From Cupriavidus sp. WKF15 (GTDB lineage Bacteria > Pseudomonadota > Gammaproteobacteria > Burkholderiales > Burkholderiaceae), in NCBI RefSeq assembly GCF_029278605.1, contig NZ_CP119572.1, positions 3,162,001-3,226,000 of the forward strand: a stretch of DNA of 64,000 bases, in the 5' to 3' direction. The notes beneath the pieces are model-generated. The model was not told where the DNA came from and searched no databases. It saw nothing but the letters and a program-made list of their open reading frames with translations. Below, piece by piece: positions 51,780 through 60,088 of the stretch. A program made the translations under genes and the position numbers. How positions within the stretch are numbered: position 1 is the first letter of the stretch; each line of letters begins with the position of its first letter.

Positions 51780-51809
51780 CCCGCTGCGGCACCGCGATGC
51801 CGCAGCGGG
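51780..51809. other. Perfect 11-bp hairpin between ligase and carboxylase genes
   Basis: CCCGCTGCGGC (51780-51790), loop ACCGCGAT, GCCGCAGCGGG (51799-51809). No T-run follows, so probably an attenuator or mRNA stabiliser that adjusts carboxylase expression relative to the ligase rather than a full terminator. Confidence 0.55.
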
Positions 51810-51837
51810 CGTCTGCCCGCCCCCCTTTTCTACCGAC

Positions 51838-54800
51838 ATGAATCCGCCCAAGCTCCTGATCGCCAACCGCGGCGAAATCGCCATCCGCATCGCCCGCGCG
51901 GCCGCGGCCCTGGGCATGCCGAGCGTGGCCATCCATGGCGACGACGACCGCGACGCGCTGCACGTGCGCAAGGCCGATGAAGCCGTGGCACTGCCCGGCA
52001 GCGGCCCGCGCGCTTACCTCGATATCGGGCAGGTCGTCGCCGCCGCGCGCCGTGCGGGTTGCCAGCTCGTCCATCCCGGCTATGGCTTCTTGTCCGAGAA
52101 CGCCGACTTCGCGCAGGCGTGCCTTGACGCCGGCCTGACCTTCGTCGGTCCCGCCCCGGATGTGCTGCGCCTGTTCGGCGACAAGGCGCGTGCCCGTGCG
52201 CTGGCCCGCGAGCATGGCGTGCCCGTGGTGCCGGGCACGACCGGCCCGACCACGCTGGCCGCGGCCCATGCGTTCTTTGCCGGCCTGCCGCGCGGCACCG
52301 GCATGATGATCAAGGCGCTGGCCGGCGGCGGCGGGCGCGGCATGCGCGCCGTCCACGACGCGGCGCAGATCGACGAAGCGTGGTCGCGCTGCGCGTCGGA
52401 GGCGACGGCGGCATTCGGCAACGGCGCGGTTTATGTCGAGCAGATCGTGACCGCGCCGCGCCATATCGAAACCCAGGTGGTCGCGGACGCCGGCGGGCAA
52501 GTGGTCACGCTCGGCGAGCGCGAATGCAGCCTGCAGCGCCGGCACCAGAAGCTCGTGGAAGTGGCGCCCAGCCCCGCGCTCGACGATGCAACCCGTGCAC
52601 GCCTGGCAGAGGCCGCCAGCACGCTTGCGCGCGCGGCCGCCTACCGCGGCATCGGCACGTTCGAATTCCTGGTGCAGGAGCGCGACGGCCAGGCGCCGGC
52701 GTTCTGGTTCATGGAGGCCAATCCGCGCCTGCAGGTCGAACACACCGTGACGGAGATGGTCACCGGCGTGGACCTGGTGCAAGCCCAGCTTGCCATCGCC
52801 AGAGGCGCGGACCTTGCGCAACTGGGTCTGGAACGCGTACCGGCACCACGCGGCGTGGCCGTGCAGCTTCGCATCAATGCCGAGCATCTCGACGGGCAAG
52901 GACAATTGCGTCCCGCTGCCGGCACGCTCACCGCGTTCGAGGCCCCGAGCGGGCCGGGCGTGCGAGTCGACAGCGCGGGTTTCGCGGGCATGGCGGCCAA
53001 TCCGCGTTTCGATTCGCTGCTGGCCAAGCTGATCGTGCACGAGTCCGGCGGCAATTACCCCCGCGCGCTCGCGCTTGCGTACCGTGCCTTGTGCGAGTTC
53101 CGGATCGAGGGCATCGACACCAACCGCCGCCTGCTGCAGGACCTGCTGCAGCAAGACGCCGTGCAGCGCAATGCCGTGCATACGCAGTACCTCGACCAGG
53201 CCCTGCCCGCGCTCGCCGCAGTCGGCGGTGACCACCCCGCGCTGCATGCAACCGGCGCCGCAGCCGTGGAACAGGACACCGAGGCCGAGGACGACCTGCC
53301 CGCCGATGCCGTAGCCGTGCTGGCGCCAATGGACGGCGCACTGGCCGCTCTCCATGTGCGGCCCGGCGACTCCGTACGCCGCGGCCAGGCGCTCGCGATC
53401 ATCGAGGCCATGAAGATGGAGCACCCGATCGAGGCGCCTGCCGCGGGCACGGTGCTGGCCGTGCGTGCGCAGGCCGGCGCGACCGTGCGGGCAGGTGCCG
53501 CGCTCGTGCTGATTGAAACCAGCGGCGACGCCGGCCACACCGAGCAGGTCCGCACCGCCAGCGACCCCGATCATATCCGCGCCGATCTGCGCGATGCGCT
53601 CCAGCGCCACGCGCTCGGCCAGGACGCCGCCCGCGAGACAGCCGTGGCAAAACGCCATGCACAGGGCGGCCGCACCGCGCGCGAGAACATTGCGCGATTG
53701 TGCGACGCGGACTCCTTCATCGAATACGGCGCACTGGCGATCGCCGCGCAGCGTCAGCGCCGCACCGAAGACGATCTGATCCGCTCGACGCCGGCCGACG
53801 GCATCGTAACGGGCATCGGCACCGTGAACGCGGCGCAGATCCCCGGCGCCGATGCGCGCTGCATGGTGCTCGCCTACGACTACACCGTGCTGGCCGGCAC
53901 CCAGGGCTACTACGGCCACAAGAAGCTGGACCGCATGCTGGCGCTGGCGCAGCAGTGGAAGCTGCCCGTGGTGCTGTTCGCCGAGGGCGGCGGCGGCCGC
54001 CCCGGCGACACCGACATGCCGGTGGTGGCCGGACTCGACTGCACCTCGTTCATCCAGTTCGCGCGGCTGTCCGGGCAGGTGCCGCTGGTGGGCATCGTGC
54101 ATGGGCGCTGCTTCGCCGGCAATGCGGCGCTGCTGGGCTGCGCCGATGTGATCATCGCCACGCGCAGCGCCACCATCGGCATGGGCGGTCCGGCCATGAT
54201 CGAGGGTGGCGGCCTGGGCGTGTATGCCCCCGAGGAAGTCGGGCCCGTCGGCGTGCAGGCGCCCAATGGCGTGATCGATGTGCTGGTGGACGACGAAGCC
54301 GCCGCCGTCGATGCCGCGCGCCGATACCTCTCCTATTTCCAGGGTGATGCCCCCGGCTGGCAGGCCGAAGACCCGCGCCACCTGCGCCACGCGATTCCCG
54401 AGAACCGCCTGCGCAGCTACGACATGCGCGCGGTGATCCATGCGCTCGCGGACACTGGCTCGGCGCTCGAACTGCGCGCCGCCTTCGGCACCGGCATCCT
54501 AACCGCGCTGATCCGCATCGAGGGCCGCGCGTTCGGCTGCATCGCCAACAATCCGCGCCACCTCGGCGGCGCCATCGACAGCGCCGCCGCGGACAAGGCC
54601 GCGCGCTTCATGCAGCTGTGCGACGCGCATGGCTTGCCGATCCTGTCGCTATGCGACACGCCGGGCTTCATGGTCGGCCCGCAGGCAGAGAAGAGCGCCA
54701 CCGTGCGCCACGTCTCGCGCCTGTTCGTGGTGGCCGGCGCGCTGCGCGTGCCGTTCTTCACGGTCGTGCTGCGCAAGGGCTACGGGCTTGGCGCGCAGGC

Positions 54801-55137
54801 CATGGCCGGCGGCAGCTTCGCGGCGCCGTTCTTCACCGCAGCCTGGCCGAGCGGCGAATTCGGCGCCATGGGCCTGGAAGGCTCGATCCGGCTCGGGTTC
54901 CGCAAGGAACTCGAAGCCGTGGCCGATCCCGACGAGCGCGAGGCGCTGTTCGCGCGCATGGTCGATACCGCCTACCAGCGCGGCCGCGCACTGAACATGG
55001 CCAGCCACCTGGAAATCGACGCCGTGATCGACCCGGCCGACACGCGCCGCTGGCTGCTGCGCGGGCTGGCCTCGGTGCCGCCGGCCAGCCTTGGCCGGCG
55101 CACGGGCGAGGACCGCCGCTTTATCGACACCTGGTAG
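51838..55137 (+). CDS. Single-chain biotin-dependent acyl-CoA carboxylase (BC-BCCP-CT)
   Basis: 1099-aa fusion holding every part of an acyl-CoA carboxylase. Biotin carboxylase 1-450: LLIANRGEIAIRI, VHPGYGFLSENADFA, glycine-rich ATP loop GGGGRG (163-168), FMEANPRLQVEHTVTE. Biotinyl domain 490-560 with EAMKM, biotin on Lys-526. Carboxyltransferase from about 585 to the end, with the oxyanion-hole glycines in FAEGGGGRPGDTDMP and PAMIEGGGLGVYAPEEVGP. The BC-to-BCCP gap is short, so the BT domain of propionyl-CoA carboxylase seems absent. The start lacks a clear Shine-Dalgarno. Single-chain carboxylases are known for long-chain acyl-CoA; the substrate here is open. Confidence 0.92.
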   Translation: MNPPKLLIANRGEIAIRIARAAAALGMPSVAIHGDDDRDALHVRKADEAVALPGSGPRAYLDIGQVVAAARRAGCQLVHPGYGFLSENADFAQACLDAGLTFVGPAPDVLRLFGDKARARALAREHGVPVVPGTTGPTTLAAAHAFFAGLPRGTGMMIKALAGGGGRGMRAVHDAAQIDEAWSRCASEATAAFGNGAVYVEQIVTAPRHIETQVVADAGGQVVTLGERECSLQRRHQKLVEVAPSPALDDATRARLAEAASTLARAAAYRGIGTFEFLVQERDGQAPAFWFMEANPRLQVEHTVTEMVTGVDLVQAQLAIARGADLAQLGLERVPAPRGVAVQLRINAEHLDGQGQLRPAAGTLTAFEAPSGPGVRVDSAGFAGMAANPRFDSLLAKLIVHESGGNYPRALALAYRALCEFRIEGIDTNRRLLQDLLQQDAVQRNAVHTQYLDQALPALAAVGGDHPALHATGAAAVEQDTEAEDDLPADAVAVLAPMDGALAALHVRPGDSVRRGQALAIIEAMKMEHPIEAPAAGTVLAVRAQAGATVRAGAALVLIETSGDAGHTEQVRTASDPDHIRADLRDALQRHALGQDAARETAVAKRHAQGGRTARENIARLCDADSFIEYGALAIAAQRQRRTEDDLIRSTPADGIVTGIGTVNAAQIPGADARCMVLAYDYTVLAGTQGYYGHKKLDRMLALAQQWKLPVVLFAEGGGGRPGDTDMPVVAGLDCTSFIQFARLSGQVPLVGIVHGRCFAGNAALLGCADVIIATRSATIGMGGPAMIEGGGLGVYAPEEVGPVGVQAPNGVIDVLVDDEAAAVDAARRYLSYFQGDAPGWQAEDPRHLRHAIPENRLRSYDMRAVIHALADTGSALELRAAFGTGILTALIRIEGRAFGCIANNPRHLGGAIDSAAADKAARFMQLCDAHGLPILSLCDTPGFMVGPQAEKSATVRHVSRLFVVAGALRVPFFTVVLRKGYGLGAQAMAGGSFAAPFFTAAWPSGEFGAMGLEGSIRLGFRKELEAVADPDEREALFARMVDTAYQRGRALNMASHLEIDAVIDPADTRRWLLRGLASVPPASLGRRTGEDRRFIDTW

Positions 55138-55204
55138 CGGGTAGCGGCACCTCAAACCCGCCACGCCGCCCGGATGCTTCATCGACAACAGGAGGAGACA
55201 CCTG

Positions 55205-56503
55205 ATGCAGACCACCACGCCAACGCGCGGAGCACCCCGCGCCCGCAAGCGTCCCCTGGCCCGCCTGCTGGCCACCGCGGCCCTGGCGGCTGCCCTGGCG
55301 CCCGCGCTTGCGGCAGCGCAGGGCGCGCCGATCAAGGTTGCGTTCATCGACCAGCTGTCCGGGCCGCTCGCCAATGTGGGCGAGATCTTCCAGGCCAACC
55401 TGAAGTTCGCGATCGACGACGCCAATGCGCAGGGTGGCGTGCTCGGCCGCCAGTACGAACTGGTGAGCTACGACAACAAGCTGTCCGCGCAGGACAGCCT
55501 GTCGGCACTGCAAAGCGCGATCGACGCCGGGGTCAAGGTGGTATTCACCGGCGGCTCCGGCTCTTCGGTCGTGACCGCACTGGTGGAAGCCGCCACGCGC
55601 CACAACGAGCGCAACCCGGATCGCCGCATCCTGATCGTCAACTACGCGTCGATCGACCCGGACCTGACCGGCGCGCGCTGCAGCTTCTGGCATTTCGCGA
55701 CCGAGGCCAACACCTCCATGAAGATGCGCGCGCTGGCCGACTTCACGCGCGAGCAGCAGGACATCCACAAGATCTACCTGTTGAACCAGGACTATGCGCA
55801 CGGCCGGGTCTGGGCCGCGCTGGGCCAGCAGATGATCGCCACCGCACGCCCGGACACGCAGTTCGTCGGCGCCACGCTGCACCCGCTCGGCAAGGTCAAG
55901 GACTTCGCGCCTTATGTCAGCAAGATCAAGGCAAGCGGCGCCGACACCATCGTCACCGGCAACTGGGGCCAGGACCTGAGCCTGCTGATCAAGGCTGCGG
56001 GCGATATCGGCTATGACCCGCGCTACCTGAACCATAGCGGCGGCGGCGCGCCCGGCACCGTGCTGGCGGTATCGCAGGCGAAGACCGGCAAGCTCACCTG
56101 GGTCTCGGAATGGCTGCCCAAAACCGAGGATCCGGCGCTGTCCGCGCTCGCGGCGCGCGTGAGGCAGACCTCCGCCGGCGAGTACTTCACGCCGCGCGTG
56201 CTGGTGTCGGTGCAGCTCGTGTCCGAGGCCATGCGGCGCGCCGGCAGCGACGATCCGACCAAGGTCGCCCTGGCGCTCGAAGGCATGAAGATGAAGACCG
56301 CGCTGGGCGAGGTGACGATGCGCAAGAGCGATCACCAGCTCTTGCTGCCACAGGTGGTGTCGACCGTGGCGCCCGTTGACGGCAAGACCGTCAAGGTCGG
56401 CGCCGAAGGCACGCAGTACGGCTTTCGCCTGAACAGCGTGACGCCGGCGCAGGCACTCGACCTGCCATCGGCCTGTCACATGAAGCGGCCTACCGGCGTC
56501 TGA
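55205..56503 (+). CDS. Branched-chain-amino-acid-type ABC substrate-binding protein
   Basis: 432-aa periplasmic type I binding protein of the LivJ-like family. Signal peptide with Ala-rich core, cleavage near APALAAAQGAP; the mature part opens IKVAFIDQLSGPLANVGE and contains FIDDANAQGG-like and NQDYAHGRVWAALGQQ blocks. AGGAGGAG just before the ATG predicts strong translation. Third gene of the ligase-carboxylase unit, with no permease or ATPase beside it, so it must use a transporter encoded elsewhere or act as a sensor. Confidence 0.9.
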   Translation: MQTTTPTRGAPRARKRPLARLLATAALAAALAPALAAAQGAPIKVAFIDQLSGPLANVGEIFQANLKFAIDDANAQGGVLGRQYELVSYDNKLSAQDSLSALQSAIDAGVKVVFTGGSGSSVVTALVEAATRHNERNPDRRILIVNYASIDPDLTGARCSFWHFATEANTSMKMRALADFTREQQDIHKIYLLNQDYAHGRVWAALGQQMIATARPDTQFVGATLHPLGKVKDFAPYVSKIKASGADTIVTGNWGQDLSLLIKAAGDIGYDPRYLNHSGGGAPGTVLAVSQAKTGKLTWVSEWLPKTEDPALSALAARVRQTSAGEYFTPRVLVSVQLVSEAMRRAGSDDPTKVALALEGMKMKTALGEVTMRKSDHQLLLPQVVSTVAPVDGKTVKVGAEGTQYGFRLNSVTPAQALDLPSACHMKRPTGV

Positions 56504-56523
56504 CCGGGGCGGTGTCCGGTCAG
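56500..56523. terminator. Hairpin formed by the two convergent stop regions
   Basis: CTGACCGG (56500-56507) pairs with CCGGTCAG (56516-56523) over an 8-nt loop. Each arm includes the TGA of one of the convergent genes. No T-run. Confidence 0.5.
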
Positions 56524-57659
56524 TGGTCGGACCGGACGGTGCCGGGCGCCCGCTGCTCGGCGTTCAGCGTGCCGGTGTTCACGGCGGGCGGCGCCAGCTT
56601 GCTCAAGGCGGCATGGCGCGCGTCCGCAGGCAAATCGCCAATGTGGCGCGCCTCGGCATAGAAGCGCGTCCAGTCGCCGCCAACGCTGTCGAGCAGCGCC
56701 GTGAATGCCGGCACCCATTGCTGGTACGTGGCTACGGCGGCCAGGTGGGCGTTGGTCAACGGTTGGTCGAACCAGCGGTCGTAGCCGCTGTAGCCGCCCC
56801 ACTCCACGCGCAGCTTTGCATACTGGCTGCGCAGGCTGTCGAAGATCTCGGCCTTGCCGCGGCGCTTGGTGTCATCGTCCGCGCCCGCGCGGTACAAGGC
56901 ATCGAGCCGGTCGCGCGTGTCCAGGAGCAGCGCCCGGAACTGCCTTCGCCGGCTGTCGTACTGCCGGTAGCTCGCGCGCGCATCGTCCGACGCATCGTCA
57001 CGGAGCCAGCGCTCCACGCCGGCGATCTCCACCGCAGTCGCGAACGACTCGTTGAAGGCCGTGTCATTGCGTACATAGACCACCTGGTGCGCGAGCTCGT
57101 GGAAGATCATGCGCGCCAGTTCGCCTTCGGGCAGGTAGACGAAGGTGTTCAGCAGCGGGTCATCGAAGTAGCCCAGCGTGGAATAGGCCGGAATGCCCGC
57201 CACATAGGTCTCCAGGCCTTCGCGGCGCAGGCCCGCGGCATAGTGCTCGGCATCGCCCTGGGCGTAGTAGCCGCGATAGCTGATGCAGCCCACGATCGGG
57301 AAGCACCACTGGTGCAGCGCCATCGACAGTTCGGGCGTGGCAAACACGCTCCAGACCACGTAAGGCCGGTGCAGGTTGGCATAGCGGCGGTAGCTGCCGT
57401 TGTCGGGCAGCTTCAGCTCGCGCGAAGCATAGTCGCGGATGTGGCGCGCCAGTGTCAGGCGCTGGGCCAGGCGCGCATCGTTGGACGCCTGTGCGCTGGC
57501 AATCGCGTCATCGAGCGACTGTGCCTGCGCCATCACCCCCAGGTGGCCACCGATGGACTGGTAGTAGTAGCCGACCGTATCGCAGCCGGCCATCGCCAGC
57601 GCCAGCCCCGCCGCTACCAGGATGCCCGCCGCGCGTCGGCGGCCCTTCTTCCAGTCCAT
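56520..57659 (-). CDS. Predicted zinc aminopeptidase lipoprotein (PF10023-like)
   Basis: 379-aa lipoprotein: lipobox LAMAGC with Cys-26, so periplasmic and membrane-anchored. HExxH zinc motif FHELAHQ (His-187, Glu-188, His-191) and third ligand probably Glu-204 in FNESFATAVE. RRYANLHRPYVVWSVFATPE and VGCISYRGYY are family blocks of this predicted aminopeptidase group. Start MDWKKGRRRAAG chosen because it gives a proper signal peptide. Seven bases after the molybdopterin gene, probably cotranscribed. Confidence 0.85.
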   Translation of the reverse strand: MDWKKGRRRAAGILVAAGLALAMAGCDTVGYYYQSIGGHLGVMAQAQSLDDAIASAQASNDARLAQRLTLARHIRDYASRELKLPDNGSYRRYANLHRPYVVWSVFATPELSMALHQWCFPIVGCISYRGYYAQGDAEHYAAGLRREGLETYVAGIPAYSTLGYFDDPLLNTFVYLPEGELARMIFHELAHQVVYVRNDTAFNESFATAVEIAGVERWLRDDASDDARASYRQYDSRRRQFRALLLDTRDRLDALYRAGADDDTKRRGKAEIFDSLRSQYAKLRVEWGGYSGYDRWFDQPLTNAHLAAVATYQQWVPAFTALLDSVGGDWTRFYAEARHIGDLPADARHAALSKLAPPAVNTGTLNAEQRAPGTVRSDH

Positions 57660-57666
57660 CACCGGC

Positions 57667-59775
57667 TCATGGCGCGACGGCCACCACTTCCGCCTCGTGC
57701 CAAGCCTCCACCTCGACCAGGCAGTCATAGAACACAGGCGCACGGCCCAGGTCGGTAAGCCGCTGGCTGGTCAGTTCATTGGCGTTCTTGCCGTCCGGCG
57801 CGAGCTTCTTCCACCAGATCGACAACCCCACCACCAGCCCGCGCCGTGCGCGGTCGGTCACGCGCGCCCGCGCGAGCATGCTGCCGCGGTCGTTGAACGC
57901 GCGCACGCGGGCACCGTTGACGATGCCGCGCGCGGCGGCATCGTCTGGATGGATGTCCAGGTGCGGCTCGCCCTCGGTCGCGCGCAGGCTGTCGATATTG
58001 ACGAAGCTGCTGTTCAGGAAATTGCGCGCGGGCGGCGAGATCATCGCCAGCGGGTACCTGTCGGCCAGCTCGGGCGCCGAAGACGGCGCTTCGTACGGCG
58101 CCACGTAGTCGGGCAGCGGATCGAGCCCGGCGCTGCGCATGGCCTCGGAATAGAACTCGCACTTGCCCGAGTCGGTGGGAAAGCCGCCGTGCGCGAACGG
58201 CGCGGCCGGCAGCGACAGTTTCTGCCAGCCCCGCGCCTTGAGCGATTCCCACGTAATGCCCTGCGCACGCGCGTCGCCGGGAACGATGGCCTGCGCCGCG
58301 ATCTGCTCGTCGCTGTCGCTAAAACACGGCTCGCTGAAGCCCATGCGCTGCGCCAGGCGGCGGAAGATCTCGGTGTTGGGCAGGGCCTGGCCCATCGGCT
58401 CGATGGCGGCGTTGTTTGCGAGGAAGTACGTGTGCCCGTAGGCCTTGTGCACATCCACGTGCTCGAGCTGCGTGGTCGCGGGCAGCAGGATGTCGGCGTA
58501 GTCGGCCGTATCGGTGCGGAACTGCTCGAGCACGACCGTGAACAGGTCCTCGCGCGCAAAGCCTTCGGCCACCTTGCCCGATTCCGGCGCCACCGCCACC
58601 GGGTTGCTGTTGTAGACGACCAACGCCTCAAGGCGCGGATTGCCCGGACTGCCCGGATCCAGCAGCGCATCGCCGATCGTGCTCATGTTGACGGTGCGCG
58701 GCAACCGGCCGGGGGGCAGCAAGTCGGGCCGCTGCAGGGCCCTGTCGTTGACCGGGAAAAATCCCGACGCCGACAGCTGCAGCCCACCCGCCGGATGCCG
58801 CCACGCACCCACCAGCGACGGCAGGCACGCCACCGCGCGCACCGCCTGTCCGCCGCCGTGCACGCGCTGCATGCCATAGTTCAGGCGGATGGCCACCGGC
58901 TGGCGCTCACGCACCGCCAGCGTGCCGTAGAGGCCGGCCAGCCATTCGATGTCTTCGACCGCAATGCCGCAGATCTCCGCGGCACGGGCCGGCGAGTACG
59001 CCTGTGCGCGCTCGCGCAGCGCGTCGAAGCCCAGCGTGTGCCGGGCGATGTAGTCGTGGTCGAGCAGGTCGTCACGGATCAGCACATGCATGATGGCCAG
59101 CGCCAGCGCGCCGTCGGTGCCCGGCATCGGTGCGATGTGGCGGTGGCACTTCTCGGCGGTCAGCGAGCGATACGGATCGATCGCCACCAGCGTCGCGCCG
59201 CGGCGCTTGGCTTCCTGCGCGCGCGTCCAGAAATGCAGGTTCGACGCGATCGGGTTGCCGCCCCAGATGATCACGAGCTTCGCGTCGACGACGTTTTCCA
59301 TGTCCATGCCGACGCTGGCGCCATAGGTGTAGCGCAGCGCCGTGGCGCCGGCGCTCGCGCAGATGGTGCGGTCCAGCAGCGAGGCGCCGAGCTTGTGGAA
59401 AAAGCGCGCGGCCATGCTCTCGCCCTGCACCAGTCCCATGGTGCCGGCGTAGCTGTACGGCGCGATCGCCTGCGGGTCGCGCGCGGCAATGGCCTTGAGC
59501 CGCGTGGCGACTTCGTCCAGCGCCTCGTCCCAGGAGATCGGCTCGAACTTGCCCTCGCCCTTGCGCCCGACCCGGCGCATCGGCGTCAGCAGCCGGTCGG
59601 GATGGTAAGTGCGCTCGGTGTAGCGCGATACCTTCGTGCACAGCACGCCCTGGGTGCCCGGATGGTCCGGATCGCCATTGACCTTGATCGCGCGGCCGTC
59701 CTCGACGGTGACAAGCAGGGCACAGGTGTCGGGACAGTCATGCGGACAGGCGGCGCGGACAATACGGGAAGCCAT
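57667..59775 (-). CDS. Molybdopterin-dependent oxidoreductase (DMSO reductase family)
   Basis: 702-aa molybdenum enzyme with an N-terminal [4Fe-4S] site: Cys 10, 14, 18 and 46 (CPHDCPDTC ... GVLC). Then the three molybdopterin-binding domains (VVDAKLVIIWGGNPIASNLH, VYNSNPVAVAPESGKVA, ADILLPATTQLEHVD) and a C-terminal MopB dinucleotide-binding domain (HPDDAAARGIVNGARV). No Tat signal, so cytoplasmic. Electron partner and substrate are not evident; related to formate-dehydrogenase-like and thiosulfate/polysulfide-type enzymes. Start MASRIVRAACPHD is fixed by the Fe-S motif. Confidence 0.88.
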   Translation of the reverse strand: MASRIVRAACPHDCPDTCALLVTVEDGRAIKVNGDPDHPGTQGVLCTKVSRYTERTYHPDRLLTPMRRVGRKGEGKFEPISWDEALDEVATRLKAIAARDPQAIAPYSYAGTMGLVQGESMAARFFHKLGASLLDRTICASAGATALRYTYGASVGMDMENVVDAKLVIIWGGNPIASNLHFWTRAQEAKRRGATLVAIDPYRSLTAEKCHRHIAPMPGTDGALALAIMHVLIRDDLLDHDYIARHTLGFDALRERAQAYSPARAAEICGIAVEDIEWLAGLYGTLAVRERQPVAIRLNYGMQRVHGGGQAVRAVACLPSLVGAWRHPAGGLQLSASGFFPVNDRALQRPDLLPPGRLPRTVNMSTIGDALLDPGSPGNPRLEALVVYNSNPVAVAPESGKVAEGFAREDLFTVVLEQFRTDTADYADILLPATTQLEHVDVHKAYGHTYFLANNAAIEPMGQALPNTEIFRRLAQRMGFSEPCFSDSDEQIAAQAIVPGDARAQGITWESLKARGWQKLSLPAAPFAHGGFPTDSGKCEFYSEAMRSAGLDPLPDYVAPYEAPSSAPELADRYPLAMISPPARNFLNSSFVNIDSLRATEGEPHLDIHPDDAAARGIVNGARVRAFNDRGSMLARARVTDRARRGLVVGLSIWWKKLAPDGKNANELTSQRLTDLGRAPVFYDCLVEVEAWHEAEVVAVAP

Positions 59776-60088
59776 GGAATCTCCGGGCAGGCAGGAAGGC
59801 GGCTGGAATATGGGTCGGGGCGATTGACGATTGGCCAGGGGGATGGCCCGAATGCCCGTCACAACCGTGAAAACCACAGCGGACGCGGCAGTTTCTGCTC
59901 GGATTGTATTCGATTATGATGCAGCGGCGCGTTCCGGTCCTGGCCGGAAAATGACCCGCCGGCCACCCGTGCCCCGCAGCCATGAACGGCTTGCGGCAGG
60001 CATGCTGACAGCTGGCGGGGGCCCCGACGCCGGCGCAGACCGGCCCGGGGGCGCATGGGTATCCAACCTGACATTTTTGCGGGGATTC
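59776..60088. other. 313-bp divergent region
   Basis: Between the molybdopterin gene (minus) and the binding-protein gene (plus). TATGAT at 59915-59920 is a possible plus-strand -10 without a good -35. No gene or repeat is seen. Confidence 0.5.

Noticed and set aside
51592..54441. A 949-codon minus-strand frame opposite the ligase and carboxylase genes
   Set aside because: Shadow of the carboxylase coding frame; no recognisable domain.
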